Part shown: one piece after another, positions 1 to 8,804 of the stretch
Position numbering within the stretch: position 1 is the stretch's first letter
How the letters are laid out: each line of letters opens with the position of its first letter
Assembly (NCBI GenBank): GCA_034401135.1
Contig: JAWZSP010000008.1
Location: 1,488,001 to 1,552,000 of the forward strand
Length of the DNA stretch: 64,000 nt
Direction of reading: 5' to 3'
From: Volutella citrinella
Taxonomy: Eukaryota > Ascomycota > Sordariomycetes > Hypocreales > Nectriaceae
The notes under the pieces: model-generated
Database searches by the model: none
Told to the model about the DNA's origin: nothing
What the model saw: the letters and a program-made list of their open reading frames with translations, nothing else
Made by a program: the position numbers and the translations under genes

Positions 1-3000
1 ATCCTACTCAGAGATGGCCCCTTTGTCTCCTCGACTGCTCTTGATTCTTTGAAAAGATCCTTATCATCTGGAAACAGCGATTCGAACCCAGATGATGACC
101 GTTATCACATGCAAAATTCTCGACCAGCTCGTGGGCAGACCTTGACACCACCAGCGCTCCCTTCGATTGCGCACCCGGTGCCTGGACAGGTTCAAACTGG
201 CTTCGGTGGATTGCCCGTCAAGGGCCAACTTCTTCCGCTCCCTGGCAACTCCGTGGCGGCTCCAAAATGGAAAGAAAAGAAGTCTGGATCTGGGCCCCGC
301 CGCAAGCCCGCACAGAAAGGCCAAAAGCTCGTCATTTCGCGCCCCATGATGCATCCGGATGAAGAACTCCGGGTTCTAACAAGAATCGCCACTTTGGATC
401 TCAACAGCTCGGCCTTGGGAAAGCAGGACCAAAGCATGTCCCAATCGACACGTATCACACACCACCACAAACTCGTCCCAAGGTTTCGTCAGCAACCTGA
501 GGATGAGAAACCCTATATATCTCGACAATTTGTCAAGGACAAGGTAATTTCTGATGTCTTGCAGGAGGAGGAGCGTGTTTCTACTGCCACGACAACATTC
601 TTCCTTCTTGCACCTCAGATGGACGGCGTCCGAAGACGCTCGCCCCGAGTGACTGACTCAAAACTGTACCCTCGAGTTCGACGAATAAATGAAGACCATC
701 TCGACAAGTCTCTTCCGCCAAGTCCGAGCATTTCTAATGCAGCCTCCAGCATATGGCAAGATTCAGAAAGGCCCACTTCAAGCCCTGGGCCTATTCCTCG
801 GTTTCCAAACCCTCCATTTACTCGAAGCTCGGCCGCTACCACGATGTTCTCGCAGTCGGATTCTGACGCCGAGATATCTGACAAGCAGCTTGTCAACTTC
901 TCAAGACCGATGCAGGCGCAAGCGTTGGTAATCATGCGGAGTGGCGACACACAGCAGGGCATTGCTGCCATCCGGATCCAGACAAGTGATATGAGGACGT
1001 CCTTTACTGCTGGGCAACTTGGCGCAGCCCGACAATCCGTTCATATCAAAAATCGAAGGCGGAAAAGTGGCACAGTGTCGTTCCCCCGAGTTACAAAGCA
1101 GGGTTCAGCCGCGGAGACGGCTCTACGGCCAACGAAAAGTATTCTGTCGACCAGTAACGCACACACGCCCAACCACGACCCAAGCGACAGAGCTGCCGGA
1201 AGCAGGCTTGCCCGAGTTGAATCCATTCTGCATAGACCTCGGCCCATACCCAGGCGCCCCTCGAGACACCGCGGAATTTTCCCGTTCGAGGATCACTCCA
1301 GGCTGGGTGAAAATAGCGTCGTGGCCCAAGGGAATCCAACAAAGCCCCCCGGGCTTCCGGGAAAGAGCATCAAGCTTGCAAATGTGTCCCACAAGAAGTC
1401 TATGCCGTCGAGCAGTTTCCAACAACAACAAAATACGCAAGTTCCCGAAAAATTGTTCGATTTTGCGCAGAAACAGGCTGCTCTGAACGCAAAGCTCTTT
1501 TGGTATGCCTCAATCAATGAGAAAAAGGATGAGAAATCCGCCAGCCACCCCGTCGTCGGAACAACAGGCTCGGACTCGCGTGCGCCTCGGACACCACAAT
1601 CGGAACTACCAGAATCCCAGGATACTCGATTCCCATCACAGGATTTGTCAAGTATAGGCAGGCGGTCTTCGCCTCTTCTTGGGCTCGCCCATTTTGATCT
1701 TAGTGCCTTCGCCAGCGAAACCTCCAGCCCAGTGGAAGAAACCACCCCGAACACACCCACAGGTCAGACCGGCTTACGGGCCTCCAAGCTCTGCATTCAG
1801 CCGGTACAGAATGTTGGTGCCGCAACGACTCGCGATAAAACTAGCTCCCCACAAAGCGGCAAAGCGATGAATTTAGAGGACCGTTTTGCGCCACTATCAG
1901 CCGTTGGCGAGCAGCAGCCTTGGGGTCCGCTCGATGGGGCGGCCAGCCCTTCTATCGCTGAGTCAAGCCAATTGATGCCTCCCGCACTTGCTTTGTCACC
2001 AAGACTATCGCCAAGTTTCGGTTCCATCAACGCTGGGCTATCTCCTATTCCTTCGCCAATGGGCTCTCCAGCCTATCGCCTAGGAGTTCCGATGGTGCCT
2101 ATGAATGATGATGGATCACGGCCCAGATTGAGTGCTATTGAGGCAGAGTTTGGACAACAAGAGAGTAAATGGCAGGCTCTACGACAGGAAATGACAACTT
2201 CGCGCAACTCTGGGTCGTCATCTATCCGGAGCTTCATCGCTGGAAACCCAATCTCGACACAATCGGAACGACTGCCAGTACAGTTTCTGGTGGAGCCTCC
2301 CAGCGACGAAGCGTCTCCGCACTCTGGTACCGGCTCAATCTACAGTGCCGATCACAAAGACAATCTGGTACAGACAATCGAGCAGCACGTAGATGATTGG
2401 CAAACGCTGGGTCTGAGTGCCAGCGAGGCCCAATCCGCCACTGAAGGGAACCTGGAGGCGGCCCCCGAGGGCGACAACCACGCAGGCGAATACGATGAGC
2501 GGGGAATGCTTCGATCAGTGCATGATCCCTCGACACTGCTGTGGCATCCAGTTGCTTCTGCTTCAGCTGCCATGAGCGCTAATGCTAAACCCTGTCTTTG
2601 GGTCTCAGCAGACCGCTCTGCTCCGGCAGTGGAAGCGGAGCCTGCAAGTCAGCCAGCGGCAGTGCTTGTCGCTCGAGCCCAAAGGGGGCAATTGGAGGCG
2701 CTAACAATCAAAAGCTCACGGCTCTGGGAGAAGGCACCAATGAAACCAGGTGTCAGGCATCAAGGCCTTTGGCAAGCGATGCCTCCGGTTGGGAGGATGA
2801 AGCCGGGCCCGGCCGCGAGAGTTGCCAGCGCGGCGCCGACCGAGGTGAAAAAGGTGGTACGAAAGCCACCGCGAAGGACCAAGCGTGGGAGTAACTTGCC
2901 AGACATCCCCGAGAGTCCAACGTTTATCACTGGTACCTCTGGCGCGCTTGGGCTTTTCCGACTTCGATGGGGACAGCATACGGATAACGCCCTCACCCAG

Positions 3001-5649
3001 CGAGGACCTTTCAACGCCATGAACGGCGCCGTTTTCCACAACAGCACGCCTATAAATCCGGAACCCAATGTGTCATTCTGGGATGAGTACGATGAGTACG
3101 ATGACGGTCTAGATACAATTCCGGCGCACGAACTTGGCAGCGACAGCGACTACGACAGCGACAGCGAAAGCGATGGCACAGTCAACGACGACGAGAATGT
3201 GAACAGCAATCCAGCGGCACAGGAGTCGATGTGGCAGACTATGCAAATTGATGGACAAGGGGTTTCGAACGAGGGCGACTTCCCCACTCAAGGGCTGCGC
3301 TACATGCGCGGAGAAGTCAGCGGCGGAGCTAAGACCGAAGAGGTCCAAAGGGGTATGGGGGATGATGAGAAATCAATGGAATCGGCGTTGAGGGCTACTA
3401 ATTTCGCAGCGTCAGCACCGGAGACGACACCCCCGATTGCGACAAGCGACAGCCCCCACGTCAACGTGACGAGTTTGTTGGCGGACTTTAACATTATTCA
3501 GCCGGCGGAGGCGGGGAGGCCCCATGAGCAGAGTGCGGCGGAGGCCAATGCCGCCAATCTTAGCTCGGCAACCGATGCCGCCGGGGTTCGATGTCCGACG
3601 GCTGGACATGGCACTCCCACCACAACCGGCCCTCAGGGCCCTGTATCTCCCCATTCCTTGGCTGGCGCGCCAATGGCAGACGGGGCCCAGTCCCATGAGA
3701 CAAGTCTTGCAACTCAGACCCTGGATCTAGGATGGCAACTGAGCGTCGGACAGCAGCCACCTGGACAGCAACTGGGGCGCCCACTGGCGCGTCTAGTTCC
3801 CCCAAGTGGATGGCGGTCCTCCGCAATGAGTGCCACTGCCAGATTCCATATAGAAGTCAGCTCCGCCTGGTCGCCTACCCTCCCGGACGAGGACAGCTAT
3901 CTCTCTTCACCAACCTCTTCGCTCTCATCGCCCAAGGATATCGTTCCCCAGCATCGACATCTGCTCTGGAACGCCGAAGACCAACCGACAACTGTTTATC
4001 AGATGGCTCTGTGGTCAGCTCCCAACCCGCCCGCTCTGCGCCCCTCCCCGGGGCTCCCTCAACCTGCAACCTGGAACTCCAGACCCTCGCTCTCTGAGGC
4101 TGCCCGCGCACCTCCCCGCAAGTCGGATCTCGATGCCATCGTGAGCACCAGCCTCTGGTCACCGGCGCCAGCGAAGCCCCAGCAGGCCCCCAGCGACGGA
4201 CTCTGGGGCAGCAAGACTCTGGAATTAATCGACACGCTCCCTGGAATGTGGGTGTCGCCTCCCGTCGAGGTCAAGGTTTCCCATGGCCTGCCGCAACCAG
4301 ATTGCATTGTCTGGGATGCCTATCTCCTGCTCGGGGCCGAGGGCAGCCCGCGCGTAAAGCCGCGGGAGGCAGCTGCACCGGCCACGATTGAGAGCAGCTC
4401 CCTCTGGACGGCACCGGCACAGCCTGCGGACGAGGAAATCGTGGTTGAATCTAGCGATGCGCTATGGAACCGCCCTAGGTCGGTCACCAGTGCTGCAAAG
4501 GTTTCCACGGAGGAGGCAGCGCCGCCAGCGGTCAAGCTCGGCCATGGTTTGTGGGCGCCCGTGCCCTCGGCCAATGCTTCCGCGGCAGCCCACAACGAGG
4601 TGGTGGGCCTGTTTAGCCTGGCACACTCGCGCTCCGATTTCCGGACAACGGCGCTATCTCCGGCGGCTCTCAACATGGACCGCAAACCCCGGCGCACACT
4701 GGAGGAACTGCCGAAATTTGGTTTCACGCGTCTCTGGGGCCAGGCGTGGCTCTGGGATGCTGCTGCCGCCGCACAGGCAGCCAAGACGGAGCGCGAGGTG
4801 GACGCGCTGGTGCTCGAAGGCCTCTTCAGCCTGAGCCACCGCCGAAACAGCTTCCGGACTACCTCGGCCGCGCCCGCCGCGCTGCAGACGCAGAGCAAGC
4901 CACGCATCTTGCAGGGTCCTCTGCCGAAGCTCAACACAGATAGCCTCTGGTCTGTGCGCGCACCCGCCGACGCCCCGGAGATGGTCGACTGGCTGGCCAT
5001 GTCCTCGGTGCCTCGTCCGCGCACCGACTCGGCCAGCTCCTTCGCCTCGAGCACCAGCAGCGGATTCTCGGCTCCCGTCTCTGCAGCCTCCACCAGGGCG
5101 TCGTCCATCGCCGAGGACGACTTCCCGCCCGCAGACTGGTCTCCGGCCATTGATAAGGCCGCTGCCACCCGCGGAGTTGCTCCAGCTCGCCTCCAGCGCC
5201 CCAATGTCGCCCACCCCAGCGACTGGGTTGCTGCCCTGGATGCGGCCATCGCTGCAAGCTGCGCAAACCTGAAGCTGCGTCGGTTCAATGCGACTGCGGC
5301 CCAATGGCGTGACGCCCTTGAGGAGGCCGTCCGTTCAGGCTCTGTCAAGAAGGAGGCCAGCCGCCGTCAGCTCTGGATCAAGCCCGATGCGTCCTACTCA
5401 CCTCCCTCCAACTCCATGTGGCAGGCTTCGACAAGCTCCAAGTTGGACGTCGACACGCCTCTGTCCCCTGGCGCCATCGACGTGGAGCACTTGGCCTCTG
5501 CAACCTCTGCCGGCACCTCGCGCCGCGGACGCAGCATGGTCTCCCGACAGCCGCCGCCCGTCGCTTTCGGAACCTCGCGCTCCATTTTTGTCTCCTCCCC
5601 CGGCGAGACTCCCCGTGACTTCAGCGCCCAGGCACTGTGGTCCCAGTGA
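1..5649 (+). CDS. Large disordered protein with C-terminal array of Leu-Trp motifs (5' partial)
   Basis: The reading frame is open from the first base of the window, so the N-terminus is missing. A possible splice acceptor (ctactcag, ending at base 11) may mark an exon start. About 1,880 residues are visible, and the first in-frame ATG is at 109. The sequence is low-complexity and rich in Ser, Pro, Ala and Arg, typical of intrinsic disorder. I see no catalytic domain, transmembrane segment or signal peptide. The C-terminal half (about 2535-5649) carries some twenty short motifs of the form [S/G/A]-[L/M]-W followed by small or Pro residues, such as SLWSPAP, GLWAPVP and SLWTAPA, and the protein ends in ALWSQ. 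A 71-residue unit beginning GLFSL is duplicated at 4606 and 4819. Three W-x-x-A-[IL] segments occupy 5131-5340, and an acidic Asp/Ser/Glu stretch lies near 3085-3200. I do not recognise the family; a scaffold with repeated linear motifs is inference. Confidence 0.8.
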   Translation: MLLRDGPFVSSTALDSLKRSLSSGNSDSNPDDDRYHMQNSRPARGQTLTPPALPSIAHPVPGQVQTGFGGLPVKGQLLPLPGNSVAAPKWKEKKSGSGPRRKPAQKGQKLVISRPMMHPDEELRVLTRIATLDLNSSALGKQDQSMSQSTRITHHHKLVPRFRQQPEDEKPYISRQFVKDKVISDVLQEEERVSTATTTFFLLAPQMDGVRRRSPRVTDSKLYPRVRRINEDHLDKSLPPSPSISNAASSIWQDSERPTSSPGPIPRFPNPPFTRSSAATTMFSQSDSDAEISDKQLVNFSRPMQAQALVIMRSGDTQQGIAAIRIQTSDMRTSFTAGQLGAARQSVHIKNRRRKSGTVSFPRVTKQGSAAETALRPTKSILSTSNAHTPNHDPSDRAAGSRLARVESILHRPRPIPRRPSRHRGIFPFEDHSRLGENSVVAQGNPTKPPGLPGKSIKLANVSHKKSMPSSSFQQQQNTQVPEKLFDFAQKQAALNAKLFWYASINEKKDEKSASHPVVGTTGSDSRAPRTPQSELPESQDTRFPSQDLSSIGRRSSPLLGLAHFDLSAFASETSSPVEETTPNTPTGQTGLRASKLCIQPVQNVGAATTRDKTSSPQSGKAMNLEDRFAPLSAVGEQQPWGPLDGAASPSIAESSQLMPPALALSPRLSPSFGSINAGLSPIPSPMGSPAYRLGVPMVPMNDDGSRPRLSAIEAEFGQQESKWQALRQEMTTSRNSGSSSIRSFIAGNPISTQSERLPVQFLVEPPSDEASPHSGTGSIYSADHKDNLVQTIEQHVDDWQTLGLSASEAQSATEGNLEAAPEGDNHAGEYDERGMLRSVHDPSTLLWHPVASASAAMSANAKPCLWVSADRSAPAVEAEPASQPAAVLVARAQRGQLEALTIKSSRLWEKAPMKPGVRHQGLWQAMPPVGRMKPGPAARVASAAPTEVKKVVRKPPRRTKRGSNLPDIPESPTFITGTSGALGLFRLRWGQHTDNALTQRGPFNAMNGAVFHNSTPINPEPNVSFWDEYDEYDDGLDTIPAHELGSDSDYDSDSESDGTVNDDENVNSNPAAQESMWQTMQIDGQGVSNEGDFPTQGLRYMRGEVSGGAKTEEVQRGMGDDEKSMESALRATNFAASAPETTPPIATSDSPHVNVTSLLADFNIIQPAEAGRPHEQSAAEANAANLSSATDAAGVRCPTAGHGTPTTTGPQGPVSPHSLAGAPMADGAQSHETSLATQTLDLGWQLSVGQQPPGQQLGRPLARLVPPSGWRSSAMSATARFHIEVSSAWSPTLPDEDSYLSSPTSSLSSPKDIVPQHRHLLWNAEDQPTTVYQMALWSAPNPPALRPSPGLPQPATWNSRPSLSEAARAPPRKSDLDAIVSTSLWSPAPAKPQQAPSDGLWGSKTLELIDTLPGMWVSPPVEVKVSHGLPQPDCIVWDAYLLLGAEGSPRVKPREAAAPATIESSSLWTAPAQPADEEIVVESSDALWNRPRSVTSAAKVSTEEAAPPAVKLGHGLWAPVPSANASAAAHNEVVGLFSLAHSRSDFRTTALSPAALNMDRKPRRTLEELPKFGFTRLWGQAWLWDAAAAAQAAKTEREVDALVLEGLFSLSHRRNSFRTTSAAPAALQTQSKPRILQGPLPKLNTDSLWSVRAPADAPEMVDWLAMSSVPRPRTDSASSFASSTSSGFSAPVSAASTRASSIAEDDFPPADWSPAIDKAAATRGVAPARLQRPNVAHPSDWVAALDAAIAASCANLKLRRFNATAAQWRDALEEAVRSGSVKKEASRRQLWIKPDASYSPPSNSMWQASTSSKLDVDTPLSPGAIDVEHLASATSAGTSRRGRSMVSRQPPPVAFGTSRSIFVSSPGETPRDFSAQALWSQ

Positions 5650-6832
5650 TGCCGCCGTGACCTCGCCGCCTTTGGGGGCCGTTGGGGGCGCCCGTGGGTC
5701 GACGGTTCTCCAGCGTCACGCCATCCACTTGCACGAACCGGAAAAACACCTCCTATGACGAAAAGTTGTTTCAGTATGACCTGGGCAAAACGCGTGTAAC
5801 GAAATTTCCCAAGATGAGGAATGTCTTAGCGTGCTCTTTTTTCTTTTGTCTTATAACTTTTGGTTGCTGTCGTCGTCAACCAGTAATGTATATATGTCGG
5901 AGTATCTTGGCGTCGGCGACTTCGGATAGCAAGCGATATCAAATAAAACCAAATTGTGGGTTTCAAAGATCTTTATACAATGGTACCAGGCAGTTTCGGT
6001 GAAGTAAATCCCTTCTACCCAGTCAAGGCATCCCAGATGTTGTTGGTCTTCCATTCAATAGAGCCAAGCTCTGAGAAAAGGCATGATAAGGTCCAGCGCC
6101 TGTGTCCCCATTTTTTAGGTGCTGATCAGCCAACTGTCACCGCCTACACCTGGCCCCAAGCCGCTGGAACTAGTTGCCCGCTCCCGCCTAATCCTACTTT
6201 GCCTTATGCCTAAACCCACCTACGCCTCAACAAGTGCTTAAACCTACCTGCTCCTCAACCTGCGCTGCTTTATATATTAGCCCAATAATCCCGGGGGCAG
6301 CTCAAGCCAGCAAATATATAAAGACACAGAGAGGTGCTAACAGGAGCAACGCTCACAGCCAAGCCTCAAATAGGTTGAATCTTATACAAGGAAGCTGTTC
6401 TTCACATAGCGAGGGTGAACTTGATGAGGCTCCTTCTATACCTTTGATCACTATCACCTGCGCGCGCTCGACATGGGTGACCAGATGATCCAAGATGCTG
6501 TTCATTGTCTCGATTGCCGCCTTGACCTCCTTGATGAACTGTTGCATTTGTTTCCGCGTGTTCTCTCCCAAAACCTTGTATGCATGTACACTTGGTTCTA
6601 TTCATCTGGGCTCTATACTGGACATATTCCTCCACCCAGTCTACTACGCATGCACCTTGAAGGCTTGAAGGCTCAAATACATAACCACGCCCGACTGAAC
6701 TCTACTCGAGCAATGAGTCACAGCTCCAGCAGATGGCTGCGTAGAAATCGCACGCTTCAGTCCATCGACTTGCACTGTCCATCTTCATGCTCCTGACCGA
6801 CTGTATGGGATATAATTAGGTCTGCCGCCAAA
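5650..6832. other. Intergenic region with possible coding relic on the minus strand
   Basis: No intact gene is visible. The first few hundred bases are presumably the 3' untranslated region of the preceding gene. Between about 6353 and 6640 the minus strand has two overlapping frames with coding character, one containing the helix-like stretch QFIKEVKAAIETMNSILDHL. Neither frame has a supported start or a longer context, and a stop and a frame change separate them. This looks like a decayed gene or mobile-element fragment, but no family is recognisable. Confidence 0.3.
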
Positions 6833-7304
6833 ATGACTTGTCTCTTCTCTCGCCAGAAAGCATCCGGCAAAGATGCAGACGATTCACGCACTGCACCGTC
6901 TGCTACAAGCTCGCGAAGCACAAAAACGACCCTCGACAAGGTGATCACAACAGCCAATGCTGCTGCGACATCAAGCACTGCAGTTACAAGTATCCCTAGC
7001 ACCGCTGCTGTCAGTACCACCGATCAGCCCAAGCCCAAGCCCAAGCCCAAGACTGGAATACCAAATCACCTGGGCCTTGGCTCTGAAGTGCCCCCTGGAG
7101 CGGTTTGAAGAGAACAAGAAGCTTATAGAGAGCTTGACCCAAGAGGAGCTAGACAAGCGGCATCAAGAATGGAGTAAGTGCCTCTCTGCTAATCTCTGAA
7201 CTGCTTCTTATCACTGACTCTCCAACTCAGAGGGTGTTTCGACCAAGGGGATTCCTGCGCCTGATGCTATGAATTACTTGATGGAAGAGTTTGGGTCTAT
7301 TTGA
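6833..7304 (+). CDS. Small hypothetical gene, possibly spliced or frame-broken
   Basis: An ATG in good context (gccaaaATG) at 6833 opens a Ser/Thr/Ala-rich frame with a (Pro-Lys)4 run encoded by a CCCAAG repeat. A different frame then carries a charged helical segment, RFEENKKLIESLTQEELDKR. A clear intron (gtaagtg at 7174 to ctcag at 7230) joins it to a tail ending NYLMEEFGSI and a stop at 7304. To connect the two frames I need either an intron at about 7010-7088 (gtcagt...ctgaag, phase 0, which removes the Pro-Lys run) or a one-base frameshift. The spliced model encodes about 111 residues. A TATA-like gatataatt lies about 20 bp upstream. No family is recognised. It may be a small orphan gene or a pseudogene. 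Confidence 0.3.
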
Positions 7305-8804
7305 TCATCACTCTATGCCCACGCATCTTGTGTTGACAGACATCTCCCCCTGGGGCCCTTGGGACATACCAGGGGTAAGTCGGTCATCGCAGCCGCCGAG
7401 TCAGGCCCAGGCCAAAGCCGTTCACGCCAAATCACGAGAAATCGGGTCGGGAACGGAACGAGTATGGTAATCATCATGGCCGTTAAGCTCTATCCATGCA
7501 TGCATGCAATCATTAATGAGGAAAAAGGAAGTCTCGCAACTATACGCCGGGTATGTGCGAGGACAAACAGAGCGCGCAAAGGCTCGCAGTTGAGCCTTCT
7601 CCCACTCTCCTGCTGCCCTTGCACGTGTTTGCCGTTTCCAGTGCCTTTCGATTCCCGTACCTGTGAATTCCTTTGATTCCAGTCGTTTGTCCCTTATCAG
7701 CCCCCTCCGGCATGCCTGCCCTGCCCTATCTTCGTTTTAACCCCGTCCGCTTGTGAAGCCGTCCCATCCTGTATGTATCCCAATGCCAGTGACAATAAAA
7801 TAGAGAAGAAGAAAATAAAGAGCAACAACCCCGAAAGTAGCAAGTAGGCGTATAGCTGCAACGTGGTGAAAATGAGCACACGGCGAGCATGAAAAACCAA
7901 AACGACACGACTCCTTGTGGTACAACATGCATGCAACAGTCCACATCTCATCTCCACAGCCTCACTTCGCCTCGTCCCCACGAGTCTGTCGGATCCCTCG
8001 GCTCTCCTTTTTGCTTTGCTCCTCAGCAGTGAAACTTTTTTTGGTGCATCTTGTCGCGGCGTAGGGAATTCCAATATAAAAAGCCCTTGTCGTGAATGGA
8101 GAGGAGAAGACGTTATCCTCTCTATCTTGGCCATGCCGTTTCCTCTCATTGTCCGGGTTTGCCCTCCGATCAATCGTCATCAAGCATTAAGGCCGTGCCC
8201 TCGGTACGAGTACACAGAGAAAGTAAAAAAAAAAAAAAAAAAGACGTGACGTATTCTCATGCCACACAAAAGAAACAACGCAAGAAAATATAGTTCTCAA
8301 GAATAAAATACCCTTCTCACAAGCTGGCCATACCACGTCGACATCTAGTAGCGCTTGTGCTGCGAGATGTGCCGGTTCTGGCTAGTTCTTGGGAAAAGTC
8401 ATTATAAAGCCCTTGTGAGAAGTGCCAGGCGCGATGGTACTTCTCAAATGGCCGTTGTAGTTGTGGGTGTAAGTGGTTATGTTCGTCTGCGTTCTAGTCG
8501 TCATGGACGCACGAATCAGGTCACTAGCCGTTCCGACAGGACAGCTGCTGAGGATTGACTGCTGGGATCCGTGTACGACAATTGTGTGAGATATCCAGTG
8601 ATGAATATGTCAGCCATAATCGGGGAATAATCGTGGCTCGCTCCAAAGACGGCGTATTCTGTCAGGACGGTGCGGGCTCGTCCGACAGAGCCGATGGAAT
8701 CGAACAGGGCCCCACAGTCCCGAGCCGGTCGCTATACAAACAAAATCGACAAAACTGTTATACACGCCCATGGTATGTGTATGAGCAGGCTCCGATGGGG
8801 CAAA
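7305..8804. other. Intergenic, no gene seen
   Basis: I see no supported gene in this stretch. It holds an 18-nt A run at 8225-8242, and its right part is presumably the 3' untranslated region of the minus-strand gene that ends at 8805. Several short frames on both strands lack domains, signal peptides or coherent splicing. Confidence 0.5.
8225..8242 (+). repeat. Homopolymer A run (18 nt)
   Basis: Eighteen consecutive adenines follow aagt. This is a simple-sequence tract, with no flanking target-site duplication or reverse-transcriptase fragment that would mark it as a retroelement tail. Confidence 0.9.

Noticed and set aside
4320..5348. A 342-codon open frame antisense to the LW-motif protein
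   Set aside because: It mirrors the codon bias of the sense gene, has no domain of its own and starts and stops without splice or promoter context.
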